Below, piece by piece: positions 1 to 8,052 of a stretch of DNA of 64,000 bases. The stretch is taken from NCBI RefSeq assembly GCF_002197845.1, contig NZ_NIDE01000001.1, forward strand, positions 930,001 through 994,000. The letters run 5' to 3'. Both the position numbers and the translations under genes were made by a program. The DNA is from Fimbriiglobus ruber (GTDB lineage: Bacteria > Planctomycetota > Planctomycetia > Gemmatales > Gemmataceae). The notes beneath the pieces are model-generated. The model was given only the letters and a program-made list of their open reading frames with translations. It was not told the DNA's origin and searched no databases. The stretch's first letter is position 1, and each line of letters starts with the position of its first letter.

Positions 1-2
1 TC

Positions 3-458
3 GTGATCGGCTTCAGCTACAGCTACTTCTGGTCCGCGGCGACAATGGTCTACCTGCTGATGCGGAAGAAGGTGGACGAGACGGAGATCGACGAGATTTA
101 CATCGAGGAAGATTTCCCCGAGGTGCCGATCGCGCCGCCCCCGGCCGGCACCCCGACTCACACCACGCCGCCCGCGACCGGGCCGTTCCCGATTCCCCTC
201 CCGACGGTCAGCGCGCCGGCGACACCGGCCGTCGTCCCGCCGGTCGTTGTCCCGCCGGTCGTGCCCCCGCCGCCGGCTATCAGTCCGCCCCCGGCGCCTT
301 CGGCCGTGACGCCGCCGGCGAACGGAACGCACCTGCCGCCGACCCTGCCCGCCCCCCCTCCGGCGGTGCATTCGGCGGACGACCACGCGGATCACAGTGC
401 CGGGGGCATCAGTATTGAAGACGAACCGAAGAAAGACGGCGGCTCGTCGCTCCGATAA
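3..458 (+). CDS. C-terminal part of a membrane protein with a proline-rich tail (5' end outside window)
   Basis: The frame is already open at the window edge and ends in TAA at 456-458, so only the last ~150 residues are visible. They begin with a hydrophobic, aromatic segment (about residues 1-20, GFSYSYFWSAATMVYLLMRK), which looks like the end of a transmembrane helix with positive residues on its cytoplasmic side. An acidic stretch follows (about 22-40), then a ~90-residue low-complexity tail dominated by Pro, Ala and Val, and an acidic/His-rich end. The tail looks disordered. The function cannot be named from this fragment. Confidence 0.7.
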   Translation: MIGFSYSYFWSAATMVYLLMRKKVDETEIDEIYIEEDFPEVPIAPPPAGTPTHTTPPATGPFPIPLPTVSAPATPAVVPPVVVPPVVPPPPAISPPPAPSAVTPPANGTHLPPTLPAPPPAVHSADDHADHSAGGISIEDEPKKDGGSSLR

Positions 459-468
459 CGGGTCGAAA

Positions 469-566
469 TTTCGCCGCGGATGAGCGCGGATCGCCGCGGA
501 TCAGAACAGAAAGCAATCTCTAATCTTGTTCTGATCCGCGGCGATCCGCGCTCATCCGCGGCGAAA
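469..566. repeat. Long perfect inverted repeat (40-bp arms, 18-nt loop)
   Basis: Arms 469-508 and 527-566 are exact reverse complements over 40 bp, starting 11 nt after the stop of the upstream gene. The arms contain degenerate internal repeats of the type CGCGGATnnnCGCGGAT. The transcript would form a very stable hairpin in either direction, so it may end transcription or protect a 3' end, although it has no U-tract. It shares text with the inverted repeat at 33435-33549, including the phrase CGCGGATCAGAA. Confidence 0.9.
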
Positions 567-604
567 CGGCTTTGGTCACTTCTTCGGACCACCGGACGGA
601 CCCG

Positions 605-1600
605 ATGCCCAGACCCATTCTGCTTTTCTCGGGCCCGTGGGCCGACGTTCCGCTCGAAGCCCTCGCGGCCAAGGCCGGCGGCGATTGGGGGTATCAAGGG
701 TTTGAACTCTGCTGCTGGGGCGACCATCTCGAAGTGCAACGGGGGCTGAGTGAGGACGGGTATTGCCCCGAACGGCTCGAGTTGCTCGCCCGCCACGACC
801 TCCAGGTGCCGGTCGTGGCTGCCCACAAAGTCGGGCACGCGGTTTCGGACGTGATCGACGCCCGGCACCAGGCACTGGTGCCGGATTACGTCTGGGGAGA
901 CGGCGACCCGGACCGCGTCCGCCACCGCGCGGCCGAAGAAATGATGGCGACGTTCCGCCTGGCGGAGAAACTCGGGGCGGCGGTTGTCAGTGGGTTCACC
1001 GGTTCGCCCGTCTGGTCGTATGTCGGCGGGTATCCGGCTCCCAAACCCGGGATCATTCAGGACGCCCTCCGGCAGTTCGCGGCCCAATGGAACCCGATTC
1101 TGGACGCCGCGGGTGAGTCCGGTGTTCGGTTCGCCTGTGAAGTCCACCCGGGCCAGTTGGCTTACGACCTGTACTCGGCCGAAGTGGTTCTCGACGCCTT
1201 GAACGGTCGCGAGGAATTTGGCTTCACCTTCGACCCGAGCCACCTGTTCTGGCAGGGCGTCGACCCGGTCGCTTTCTTGCGGCGGTATCCCGACCGGATT
1301 TATCACGTCCACATCAAGGACGCGATATTGTCTCTCGACGGGCGGGCGGGCGTCTTGGGCGGGTACTGGCCGAGCGGCGACTCGCGGCGGGGGTGGCAGT
1401 TCCGCTCGCCGGGGCGCGGCGGAATTGACTGGGATGCGATCATCCGCGCGCTCAACGAGATCGGGTACGACGGCCCGCTCTCCGTCGACTGGCACGACCC
1501 GGGGATGGATCGTGAATTCGGTGCGGCGGAAGCCCGGCAATTCGTCAAACAACTGGACTTCGACCCGCCGCCGCACGGCCCGCGGGCGTTTCGCGGATAG
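605..1600 (+). CDS. Sugar phosphate isomerase/epimerase, xylose-isomerase-like TIM barrel
   Basis: This 331-residue protein has the order and spacing of the AP-endonuclease-2/xylose isomerase-like TIM-barrel family. Metal-ligand candidates are the Glu in FACEVHPGQL, the Asp and His in FTFDPSHLFWQG, the His residues in IYHVHIKDA, and the late DWHDPG motif. Members isomerise or epimerise sugars or related polyols in the cytoplasm; the substrate cannot be read from the sequence. The frame is open from a TTG at 572, but the ATG at 605 (MPRPILLFSG) fits the family N-terminus, and the earlier codons lie just after the 469-566 hairpin. The gene stands alone, followed by a small hypothetical. Confidence 0.85.
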   Translation: MPRPILLFSGPWADVPLEALAAKAGGDWGYQGFELCCWGDHLEVQRGLSEDGYCPERLELLARHDLQVPVVAAHKVGHAVSDVIDARHQALVPDYVWGDGDPDRVRHRAAEEMMATFRLAEKLGAAVVSGFTGSPVWSYVGGYPAPKPGIIQDALRQFAAQWNPILDAAGESGVRFACEVHPGQLAYDLYSAEVVLDALNGREEFGFTFDPSHLFWQGVDPVAFLRRYPDRIYHVHIKDAILSLDGRAGVLGGYWPSGDSRRGWQFRSPGRGGIDWDAIIRALNEIGYDGPLSVDWHDPGMDREFGAAEARQFVKQLDFDPPPHGPRAFRG

Positions 1601-1669
1601 AATGGGATGCGGAGCGCTGGCTGTTTTGAGGCTATTAACTGCCTGCCGGATGTCCGGCCAGTGGAGGCG

Positions 1670-1984
1670 ATGGACGCGACGATGCCATTCCCCAATAAAC
1701 AAACCGTAGATGGGCTCAAGAGTGTCTGGTCGGGCCGCCTCGTAAGAGTGAAGGCCGGGGCCGCTGCCGAATTAACCCGGTTCGAGGGCAGGGTGGGTCG
1801 GGTCGTGACGGTGAACTACGACGGGCGGGCGATCGTCGACTTCGCGGACGGGAAGGGCGAATGCGGGTGGTACGACGTCGCCAACTTTGAAGCCGTATTG
1901 GAAGAAGTCACGGACGACGCCGAGAAAAAGAAATACGACCCGACGGCGTCCGCTGCACAGCGAGTGCCGGCCCGCCAGAGCTGA
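1670..1984 (+). CDS. Small hypothetical protein, beta-rich (KOW/SH3-like appearance)
   Basis: The protein has about 104 residues and no confident family. Its centre (LVRVKAGAAAELTRFEGRVGRV, then VTVNYDGRAIVDFADGKGECGWYDV) alternates short beta-type segments with glycine turns. This is typical of a small barrel that binds nucleic acid or peptide, but that is only an impression. The start is uncertain: the frame opens at 1607, and ATGs at 1670 and 1682 both lie downstream of a GGAGG at about 1661. The last ~25 residues are charged and probably disordered. The next gene, trpG, starts 47 nt downstream on the same strand, so co-transcription is possible. Confidence 0.6.
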   Translation: MDATMPFPNKQTVDGLKSVWSGRLVRVKAGAAAELTRFEGRVGRVVTVNYDGRAIVDFADGKGECGWYDVANFEAVLEEVTDDAEKKKYDPTASAAQRVPARQS

Positions 1985-2031
1985 TCCGAGACCTTTCAAC
2001 ACCACGTGCCGAGCCCGGACAGAAGCCAACC

Positions 2032-2616
2032 ATGATCCTGCTGATCGACAATTACGACTCGTTCACTTACAACCTCGTCCAGCGGTTCGGGGAGATCGAC
2101 CCGCACCTCCCGATGCAGGTCCACCGCAACGATCAGATCACCCCCGACCGGATCGGCGAACTCAAGCCGACGCACATCATCATTTCGCCCGGCCCGTGTA
2201 CGCCGAAAGAGGCGGGCGTGTCGAACGAGGTGCTGAAGCGGTACGCCGCCACGACGCCGATCCTCGGCGTCTGCCTGGGGCACCAGTGCATCGGGCACAC
2301 GTTCGGGGGCGAGGTGATTCGGAACACCCGGATCATGCACGGGAAGGTATCCCCGATTCACCACGACGGCCTGGGCGTGTTCGCCGGGATGTCGAACCCG
2401 TTCGAGGCGACGCGATATCACTCGCTCGTGATTAAGCGCGAGACGTGGACGAACCCGGATTTTGAAGTGACGGCGTGGACGGCCGAGGGCGAAATCATGG
2501 GCGTGCGGCACAAACAATGGCCGCTCCACGGCGTCCAGTTCCACCCGGAAAGCTTTCTCACCGTGGAAGGGCCGACGCTGCTCAAAAATTTCTTGAATTT
2601 GGCTGCGTGGAAGTAG
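2032..2616 (+). CDS. trpG: Anthranilate/aminodeoxychorismate synthase glutamine amidotransferase subunit
   Basis: This 194-residue class I glutamine amidotransferase releases ammonia from glutamine for a chorismate-using partner. The start MILLIDNYDSFTYNLVQRF is typical of TrpG/PabA. SPGPCTP, the nucleophile loop GVCLGHQCIGH (Cys in GVCLG), and the His/Glu pair in VQFHPES are all present, so the triad is intact. The length is normal for a free-standing subunit. No TrpE or PabB partner lies next to it here. In many bacteria one such subunit serves both tryptophan and folate synthesis, so trpG and pabA cannot be separated by sequence alone. It is followed by the 66-nt palindrome at 2673-2738. 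Confidence 0.92.
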   Translation: MILLIDNYDSFTYNLVQRFGEIDPHLPMQVHRNDQITPDRIGELKPTHIIISPGPCTPKEAGVSNEVLKRYAATTPILGVCLGHQCIGHTFGGEVIRNTRIMHGKVSPIHHDGLGVFAGMSNPFEATRYHSLVIKRETWTNPDFEVTAWTAEGEIMGVRHKQWPLHGVQFHPESFLTVEGPTLLKNFLNLAAWK

Positions 2617-2672
2617 GGAGAAACATTCACAAGTTGTTGGTTCGCAACTGTTTCCGAGCGGATGACGCGCAC

Positions 2673-2738
2673 AAATAACCGGTCCGCACAGCGGACCCTA
2701 CAAGATCTTGTAGGGTCCGCTGTGCGGACCGGTTATTT
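2673..2738. repeat. Perfect 66-nt palindrome with no loop
   Basis: Arms 2673-2705 and 2706-2738 are perfect reverse complements meeting at AAGATCTT. Each arm has its own smaller hairpin (GGTCCGC-ACA-GCGGACC), so the stretch can fold as one long stem or as a cruciform with side hairpins. It lies between trpG (plus) and the converging minus-strand gene at 2783-3394, which fits a two-way transcription barrier. Confidence 0.9.
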
Positions 2739-2782
2739 CCGAGCTTCACCCAATCGCGTGCGTGCAAACCAGCCGAATCGGC

Positions 2783-3394
2783 CTACCGCTCGGGCCGATA
2801 CAGCCCGGTGACGATCTCTTCCCAGGACGGCACGTTCCAGTTCGCGATGATGTCGCGTGTCATTTCCGGGGTGATTTCGTCTTCAAAACCAGCGGTCTGC
2901 GCGGGTTCTTCGGACTCCTCTTCCGCATATTCCTCTTGCGATTCTTCCTCAACCTCGACGGTTTCTTCCGACTCTTCCGTGAACGCGATATCCACGGCCG
3001 CGCCGTCCGCGTCCGCCGTTTCGCCAGCTGGCTGAGCGGCGCCGGCCTTACCTTTCTTCCGCCTGCGGCGCCGACGGCGGCGCTTCTTCTGCCCCGGTTC
3101 GCCGGGTTGCTCGTCGCCCGGAGTCCCTTCGGTCTCGCCGCCTTCGTCTTCCCCGGCGTCCGATTCGTATTCGCCGTCGGCTTCTTCCGACTCGGTGCCG
3201 GCGTCGAAATCGTCGCCCGCCTCCGTGTCCGGAGACTCCGGTTCGGCTTCGACCGGGTTACGACGACCCCGCTGCAACCGCGGTTCGGCAGGTTCTTGCG
3301 GGGCTTCGGGTTCTTTCGCGGCCGGGGCGTTCGTCGCCACGTCGAGATCGCGGTATAAATCGGCCCACGGGTCGTTATCGAGCGGGTCAGGCAT
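2783..3394 (-). CDS. Acidic disordered protein with a polyarginine block and a conserved-looking C-terminal tail
   Basis: This 203-residue protein starts MPDPLDNDPWADLYRDLDV. It then runs through long Glu/Asp/Pro-rich segments, a strongly basic patch (KKRRRRRRRRKKGK, about residues 103-116), and more acidic text. It ends in an ordered-looking segment of about 30 residues (EMTRDIIANWNVPSWEEIV, then TGLYRPER). Acidic arms around a polybasic block suggest binding to nucleic acid or ribonucleoprotein, and the folded end could dock a partner. No family is recognised. There is no signal peptide, so it is presumably cytoplasmic. A GC-rich inverted repeat containing CGGGACAACGTCCCG lies just upstream of the start (about 3440-3460). 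Confidence 0.75.
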   Translation of the reverse strand: MPDPLDNDPWADLYRDLDVATNAPAAKEPEAPQEPAEPRLQRGRRNPVEAEPESPDTEAGDDFDAGTESEEADGEYESDAGEDEGGETEGTPGDEQPGEPGQKKRRRRRRRRKKGKAGAAQPAGETADADGAAVDIAFTEESEETVEVEEESQEEYAEEESEEPAQTAGFEDEITPEMTRDIIANWNVPSWEEIVTGLYRPER

Positions 3395-3490
3395 GGTTGA
3401 TTTCTTCGGTCCGGCCTACGGTCCGGCAAGTCCCCGGCTCGGGACAACGTCCCGGGCTATCTAATGAAGACGACACTGCGTAAATCTAGT

Positions 3491-3832
3491 CTATCCGATT
3501 GCGCTTTCTTCGGACACACCCGAAGCGATTGCCCACCGTTTTACCTTCGGCGGCGCATGGCCCGAAGCCATTCCGACCTCGACGACAAGATCGCCCGGTT
3601 CGGCGCCGAAGCCGTCAATTAAATCGTGGCCAGTGTCGCCCGATCCCGGAAGATCCTCGCGGTGAATGAAAAACAGTTCGCTGGGCCGCGACTGCAACGC
3701 ACCGACTACATCGAGAATTCGCTCCAGCGTCGCCGACGGACTCGCTACGCCCGGAAGAATTCGGGCAATGAATTCCGCCGTCGCGTGTTCCAGGCACTCC
3801 CGGGGCGGGAGGAGGTAAAAGGTGGCCATCAC
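3491..3832 (-). CDS. Small hypothetical protein
   Basis: The protein has 113 residues, with the start at one of two adjacent Met codons (MMATFYLLPPRECLEHATAEF). It has a mixed hydrophobic/charged composition, with plausible helix (EHATAEFIARILPG) and strand (SELFFIHREDL, DLVVEVGMA) segments. There is no signal peptide or membrane segment. No family is recognised. Codon-position GC bias and globular composition argue for a real gene rather than a chance frame. It faces the 2783-3394 gene across a ~96-nt gap on the same strand. Confidence 0.6.
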   Translation of the reverse strand: MMATFYLLPPRECLEHATAEFIARILPGVASPSATLERILDVVGALQSRPSELFFIHREDLPGSGDTGHDLIDGFGAEPGDLVVEVGMASGHAPPKVKRWAIASGVSEESAIG

Positions 3833-4002
3833 GCTGTTCTCCGCGCTGCGAATGGGACGCGAGAAGTGATCGGCGGTGTGGGTACCCGGCCAAAGGTTTA
3901 CGTCGAGAGACGGGATGATGTTAGGGCAGGGCGGCCCGTAAGATCGGAACAGCCGGTGCGACTGGCAAGACGAGCGTAAATGTGGATGCGAACCCTGGGC
4001 TA

Positions 4003-4179
4003 CTACCCTGCATCTTCCTCGATCTCGGTAAAGTTCTCGGTGTGGTAACCCGAGTACACTCGACCGGTGTGGTGATCAGCGACGACGCAATGCCCCGGCA
4101 TGTTCGGGATTTCGCCGAAGAATACGTACACCCCTTCCGGATTGAACGGGTACTTGTCGTGGTACTCCGGAGGAGCTGA
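4003..4179 (-). pseudogene. C-terminal gene remnant beside a tRNA-like sequence
   Basis: The frame ending at 4003 carries a well-formed protein end: PPEYHDKYPFNPEGVYVFF, then GEIPNMPGHCVVADHHTGRV, then YSGYHTENFTEIEEDAG. Upstream of about 4180 the same frame degrades into composition unlike a protein. There it crosses text on the minus strand resembling a tRNA 3' half (GGTTCGATTCC). No convincing start with a ribosome binding site is seen. I read it as a truncated gene of unknown function, possibly a short real protein. The rest of 3833-4345 holds no other supported gene. Confidence 0.4.
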
Positions 4180-4345
4180 TCGAATCGGAATCGAACCAAG
4201 CTGTACTGTCAGGGCATGGCCGGCTCTTCCACCTGAAGCCTTCCGTGGACTAACACCACTTTTTAGCGCACCACCTGCGATTTCAGTCACGACAACAGCG
4301 AGAACTAAACATCGGGAACGAATCAAATGGCGGGGTTCTGGGCGG

Positions 4346-4858
4346 TCACTGCACGAACACTTCGGCCTCATGCTCGTATGTGGCCGCCTCGCCAGCTTGG
4401 AACTCGCCGCCCTGCCGAGTGTACGGCTGTGTGTACAGTAGGGTCCAATCGCTCCGGTGTTCCAACTTGACCCAGACCGTCGTCTGCGGTCCGGACGGGT
4501 GATCCCAGTCCGGTTCCACCTCGATCACGGCGGTCGCCACCACTTCCCCTAGCTCTGCGCGATGACGCAACCGGGCGACTACGGCCTCTTCCGCGTCGTC
4601 TTCATCCTCCACCGCGAGACACTCGGTTTCCGTGGCCGGTTCGGCGGTGGTTGCCCCTGTGACTTCCACCGTGCCAGGGAGGAGTGCGAGAATGAGTACG
4701 AAGTCCGCCTGGGTGGACGCTGTGCAAATGCACCCCCCGTCTGCTCGCAAGGCGACGGCGAAACACCCGAACGGCTCATGTCCCGCCCGCAACAAGCCGT
4801 TGGCGACCCGGAGGCTCGTGACGAGCAACCCCATCATCGTTTGCTTCACGTCGTTCAT
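4346..4858 (-). CDS. Hypothetical protein
   Basis: The protein has about 170 residues when started at MNDVKQTMMGLLVTSLRVAN; an upstream extension to 4924 is arginine-rich and overlaps the neighbour's end, so it was not chosen. A short hydrophobic stretch (VLILALLPGTVEVTG) sits after FGCFAVALRADGGCICTAS. An acidic middle (ECLAVEDEDDAEEAV) and a C-terminal part rich in beta-type segments (TTVWVKLEHRSDWTLLYTQ) follow. No family is recognised. It lies in a run of small minus-strand genes of accessory character, just downstream of the VOC-family gene. Confidence 0.6.
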   Translation of the reverse strand: MNDVKQTMMGLLVTSLRVANGLLRAGHEPFGCFAVALRADGGCICTASTQADFVLILALLPGTVEVTGATTAEPATETECLAVEDEDDAEEAVVARLRHRAELGEVVATAVIEVEPDWDHPSGPQTTVWVKLEHRSDWTLLYTQPYTRQGGEFQAGEAATYEHEAEVFVQ

Positions 4859-4920
4859 TGGGCCTCCGATACTGCATCTACTTCGGTCGCGACCTGCCAC
4901 GCTCTCCCGACCACGAACAG

Positions 4921-5337
4921 TCACGGGGCGATTTCTCCGAACGCGAGGCGATAGCCGTTGATATCCTCCACTACCATCTCCCGGATGCCGTGAGGGGCCA
5001 CGTGCGGTGGTTGAATGATTAACGCGCCGCGCTTCTGAAGCTCGGCATGCAGATCGTCGAGGTCTTCGACATAGAGATAAACGTCTCGCTCAAACGTCGC
5101 GCGTACACGCTTTGGCAGGCTCTCTCGCCGAATCTGGAAATGGACCCAGACACCGGACCGTTTGACGATCGCGTACACGCCACCGGGCTCCTCAGCCCTT
5201 GGCTGAAAAATGCCGTCAACGGGGTCCAGCGTGAATCCAAGAACATCGCGGTAATACTCTGCCGTCCGCCGAACGTCGTGGACGCCGAGGATCGGTGATA
5301 CGCGCCATTCGTTACTAGTCAAAGGCGATCCTCCCAT
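4921..5337 (-). CDS. VOC (glyoxalase/bleomycin-resistance fold) family protein
   Basis: The protein has 138 residues from the Met at 5337 (MGGSPLTSNEWRVSPILGV). It shows the vicinal-oxygen-chelate pattern: an opening strand then helix VHDVRRTAEYYRDVLGFTLD, a middle VHFQIRRES strand, and a closing half VYLYVEDLDDLHAELQKRGA then EMVVEDINGYRLAFGE. The final Glu is a usual metal-ligand position. The family includes glyoxalase I, dioxygenases and antibiotic-binding proteins. This sequence belongs to the small single-domain group whose substrates are mostly unknown, so no substrate is claimed. It is likely co-transcribed with the downstream hypothetical. Confidence 0.8.
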   Translation of the reverse strand: MGGSPLTSNEWRVSPILGVHDVRRTAEYYRDVLGFTLDPVDGIFQPRAEEPGGVYAIVKRSGVWVHFQIRRESLPKRVRATFERDVYLYVEDLDDLHAELQKRGALIIQPPHVAPHGIREMVVEDINGYRLAFGEIAP

Positions 5338-5423
5338 TGAACACCATTCCACAACTTGCAATCATCGAAGCTGACTATGACTAACACCCGTTCATGATCT
5401 TGCGATCAGACCTTCCCGTGAAT

Positions 5424-6707
5424 TCACGTCAGCGGCTTGATAAGCACCTGGCTCCGGCGCCCGTTCTTTTCGTAGATCTCGCGTCGCACCGGGGGCAGGT
5501 CGTCCGGGGTGCCGAGCTGGAAGCCGCCGCGCTGGATGAAGTAGTTAATGGCCTGGGTGGACAGGCAAAAGAGAACGCCGACCCCGCGTGATCGGGCGAG
5601 GCTTTCGGCGTAGGCGAGGAGTTTGCCGCCGATCCCCTGATTTTCGTACCGCGTGTCGACGTAAACCGAAGCGAGTTCGGCCTTGTTCTGGTCCGGGTAC
5701 ATGTGCAAGGCGCCGCACGCGACCGGGTTTCGGTCGACTTCGAAAACGAAGTATTCGCCGATTTGGCGCTCCAAATCCGTGCGCGTCCTTTTGACCAGCT
5801 CTTCGGCCTTGATTCCTTGCTGGATGAGCGTGAACACCGCCCGGACGTCTTTCTTTTGCGCGAGCCGGATCGCCTGGTATTCGTTCGTGTAGATCAGGGT
5901 GCCGATCCCTTCGTTGGAAAACACCTCCCCGAGTAAGCCTTCTTGTTCTCGGCCGTCGATGATGTGAATCCGCTCGACCCCTTCTTTGCCCGCGCGGACC
6001 GCGTGGCTGAGTTTGGTGACGGTGCCGGGGGGCATGGTCTGGCGGTTTTTTTTCAAAAACGACTCGGCTTCTTCGACCGTCATCTGGCGAATCATTTCGT
6101 CCTGAGTCCGGACGCCGCCTTCGACGCAAAGAAAAACCAGCTTCACGGCGTTCAAGGTTTTGGCGAGTTCGACGGCGACGGCGTCCGAATTAAGGCGGTA
6201 GCTGCGGCCGGCCCCGTCACAGCCGATCGGCGGGATGACCGGGATGATGTCGCGTTCGAGCAGCGTTTGGATCAGGAAGGCGTCCACCCGCTCGACGCGG
6301 CCGGTGAAGAGGTGGTCGACGCCGCCCAGGATGCCGGCCGGGTGGGCCACGAGGGCGTTCGGGCAGGCGCCGCGTAAGTCGTTCGCGGACAAGCCCTCCA
6401 GGATTTCGTGCGTGACCCGGTTGGCTGCTGTGATCGCGACCTGGAGTGTGGCCGCGTCCGTGACGCCGGTCCCGACGAGATCGGATGGCGTCACGTCGGT
6501 CATTTTGGCGTACCGCTCGATCTGGAACGCGGCCCCGTGGACCAGCGCGACGCGGACGCTCAGGCTGCGGAGCAACGCGATATCGAGGAGGAGGTTGTGA
6601 AAATTGTCGTCCTCGACGATCGCCCCGTCGATCGCGATGACGAACACGCGGTCGCGAAATCGGGGGACGTAGCGGAGAATTTCACGGAGGTCGGTTAAAC
6701 GGAACAT
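5424..6707 (-). CDS. argA: Amino-acid N-acetyltransferase (N-acetylglutamate synthase)
   Basis: This 427-residue protein matches bacterial ArgA in length and order. An amino-acid-kinase domain (about 1-280) begins MFRLTDLREILRYVPRFRDR and contains VALVHGAAFQIERYA and the NSDAVAVELAKTL region. A GNAT acetyltransferase domain (about 285-425) carries the acetyl-CoA loop YENQGIGGKLLAYAESLAR. It would acetylate glutamate with acetyl-CoA, the first step of arginine synthesis, in the cytoplasm; the kinase-like domain normally holds arginine feedback control. No other arg genes are adjacent. The start fits the conserved family opening. Confidence 0.9.
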   Translation of the reverse strand: MFRLTDLREILRYVPRFRDRVFVIAIDGAIVEDDNFHNLLLDIALLRSLSVRVALVHGAAFQIERYAKMTDVTPSDLVGTGVTDAATLQVAITAANRVTHEILEGLSANDLRGACPNALVAHPAGILGGVDHLFTGRVERVDAFLIQTLLERDIIPVIPPIGCDGAGRSYRLNSDAVAVELAKTLNAVKLVFLCVEGGVRTQDEMIRQMTVEEAESFLKKNRQTMPPGTVTKLSHAVRAGKEGVERIHIIDGREQEGLLGEVFSNEGIGTLIYTNEYQAIRLAQKKDVRAVFTLIQQGIKAEELVKRTRTDLERQIGEYFVFEVDRNPVACGALHMYPDQNKAELASVYVDTRYENQGIGGKLLAYAESLARSRGVGVLFCLSTQAINYFIQRGGFQLGTPDDLPPVRREIYEKNGRRSQVLIKPLT

Positions 6708-6864
6708 GGGCCGGCGCGTCTCCCGCGACTAGAACGTCAACTTAGAATACCGAGGTCGACTACGATGCCGAAGGGCGAATCCCCGGCCGCACTCGACCCC
6801 TCTAACTCGGACGATTGCAGTTTATGAAACCCGGGGCCGAATCCCCGCCGGAAGGAATACTCCT

Positions 6865-7932
6865 ATGCCCGAAAAAGTTGTCATCATCGGTTCCGGTCCG
6901 GCCGCGTGGACGGCAGCGATTTACGCGGCCCGGGCGAACCTCGAACCGCTCGTGTTCCAGGGCAACCCGTACGACAACAACAACAAAGCCAACGGCACGT
7001 TGCCGCTCGGCCAGCTCGCACTCACGACCGAAGTCGAAAACTTCCCCAGCTGGCCGGCCGGCGATACCAAGGCATATTTGAAATCCGCGCTCAAAGCCGA
7101 CGACGTGGACTTCCCGTACTGGGTGGCCAATGACAAAGACCAACCCACACACGGCATCAACGGGCCGGAGTTGATGGCGCTGATGCGGCAACAAGCGGTC
7201 AACGTCGGCACCCGTATCGAATCGAAAGACGTGGTGAAAGTCGACCTCAAGAAACGACCCTTCACCCTGACGATGCACGACGGCAGTTCCGTCGAAACGC
7301 ACACCATCGTCATCGCGACGGGCGCCCGGGCGAACTACCTCGACGCACCCGGCGTGAACGACTTCAAGAACAAGGGCGTGTCCGCCTGCGCGGTCTGCGA
7401 CGGGGCACTGCCGCGGTTCCGCAACAAGCCGATCGTCGTGGTCGGCGGTGGAGATTCGGCGTGCGAGGAAGCGGGCTATTTGACCAAGTTCAGCAGCGAT
7501 GTCCACATGCTCGTCCGCCGGGACGTGCTGCGGGCGAGCAAAATCATGGCCGACCGCGCGATCGCGAACCCGAAGATCAAACTGCACTGGTACACAGAAC
7601 TGGACGAGGTGACCGGCGACAAGACCGGCGTGACCGGCGTCCGTGTGAAAAATAACAAGTCGGGTGAATCGAAAGAAGTCCCGGCGAGCGGTCTGTTCTT
7701 CGCGATCGGCCACACGCCGAACGTCGGCTTCCTCGACGGCCAAGTCGAATTGACCGACATGGGCTACATCAAGTGGACCACCCTCGCCCGGACCTACACG
7801 AGTGTTGACGGCGTGTTCGCGGCCGGCGACGTGGCCGACGACTACTACCGACAGGCGATCAGCGCGGCCGGAACCGGGTGCATGGCGGCCCTGGACGCCG
7901 AGCGGTGGCTCGGCCACCACGGCCTGGTTTAA
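6865..7932 (+). CDS. trxB: Thioredoxin-disulfide reductase
   Basis: This 355-residue flavoprotein has an FAD-binding start ([20 protein letters not shown]), the redox pair CAVC at C176-C179, an NADPH-binding [10 protein letters not shown], and a late FAD contact [17 protein letters not shown]. It would reduce thioredoxin using NADPH in the cytoplasm. It is longer than the usual ~315-320 residues, mainly from an insert at about residues 73-100 (after [11 protein letters not shown]) before [18 protein letters not shown] ribosome-binding site precedes the ATG. The gene is monocistronic and is followed by the 104-nt hairpin at 7949-8052. Confidence 0.93.
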   Translation: MPEKVVIIGSGPAAWTAAIYAARANLEPLVFQGNPYDNNNKANGTLPLGQLALTTEVENFPSWPAGDTKAYLKSALKADDVDFPYWVANDKDQPTHGINGPELMALMRQQAVNVGTRIESKDVVKVDLKKRPFTLTMHDGSSVETHTIVIATGARANYLDAPGVNDFKNKGVSACAVCDGALPRFRNKPIVVVGGGDSACEEAGYLTKFSSDVHMLVRRDVLRASKIMADRAIANPKIKLHWYTELDEVTGDKTGVTGVRVKNNKSGESKEVPASGLFFAIGHTPNVGFLDGQVELTDMGYIKWTTLARTYTSVDGVFAAGDVADDYYRQAISAAGTGCMAALDAERWLGHHGLV

Positions 7933-7948
7933 CGACGGAAAATCGAAC

Positions 7949-8052
7949 AAGAGATGGCCACAAAAAGGCACGAAAAGCCACAAAAATAAGAATAAAGATT
8001 GATTGTTATTCTTGTTTTTGTGGCTTTTCGTGCCTTTTTGTGGCCATCTCTT
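7949..8052. repeat. 104-nt near-perfect inverted repeat between converging genes
   Basis: Arms 7949-7986 and 8015-8052 match perfectly over 38 bp. After one mismatch they continue for 8 bp, leaving a 10-nt loop. The arm is built from phrases such as GGCCACAAAAAGGCACG. It begins 16 nt after the trxB stop and reaches into the stop codon of the converging NPCBM-domain gene, so it could end transcription from both sides. Confidence 0.92.

Noticed and set aside
392-1702. Long minus-strand open frame opposite the TIM-barrel gene
   Set aside because: It is the antisense shadow of a high-GC gene; similar shadows at 6802-7983, 25627-26562, 30803-32110, 42597-43907 and 60582-62093 were rejected for the same reason.
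4170-4255. Apparent tRNA gene on the minus strand
   Set aside because: T-arm-like GGTTCGATTCC and a D-arm-like segment are present, but no 7-bp acceptor stem can form and the anticodon stem pairs poorly. Kept only as a possible relic.
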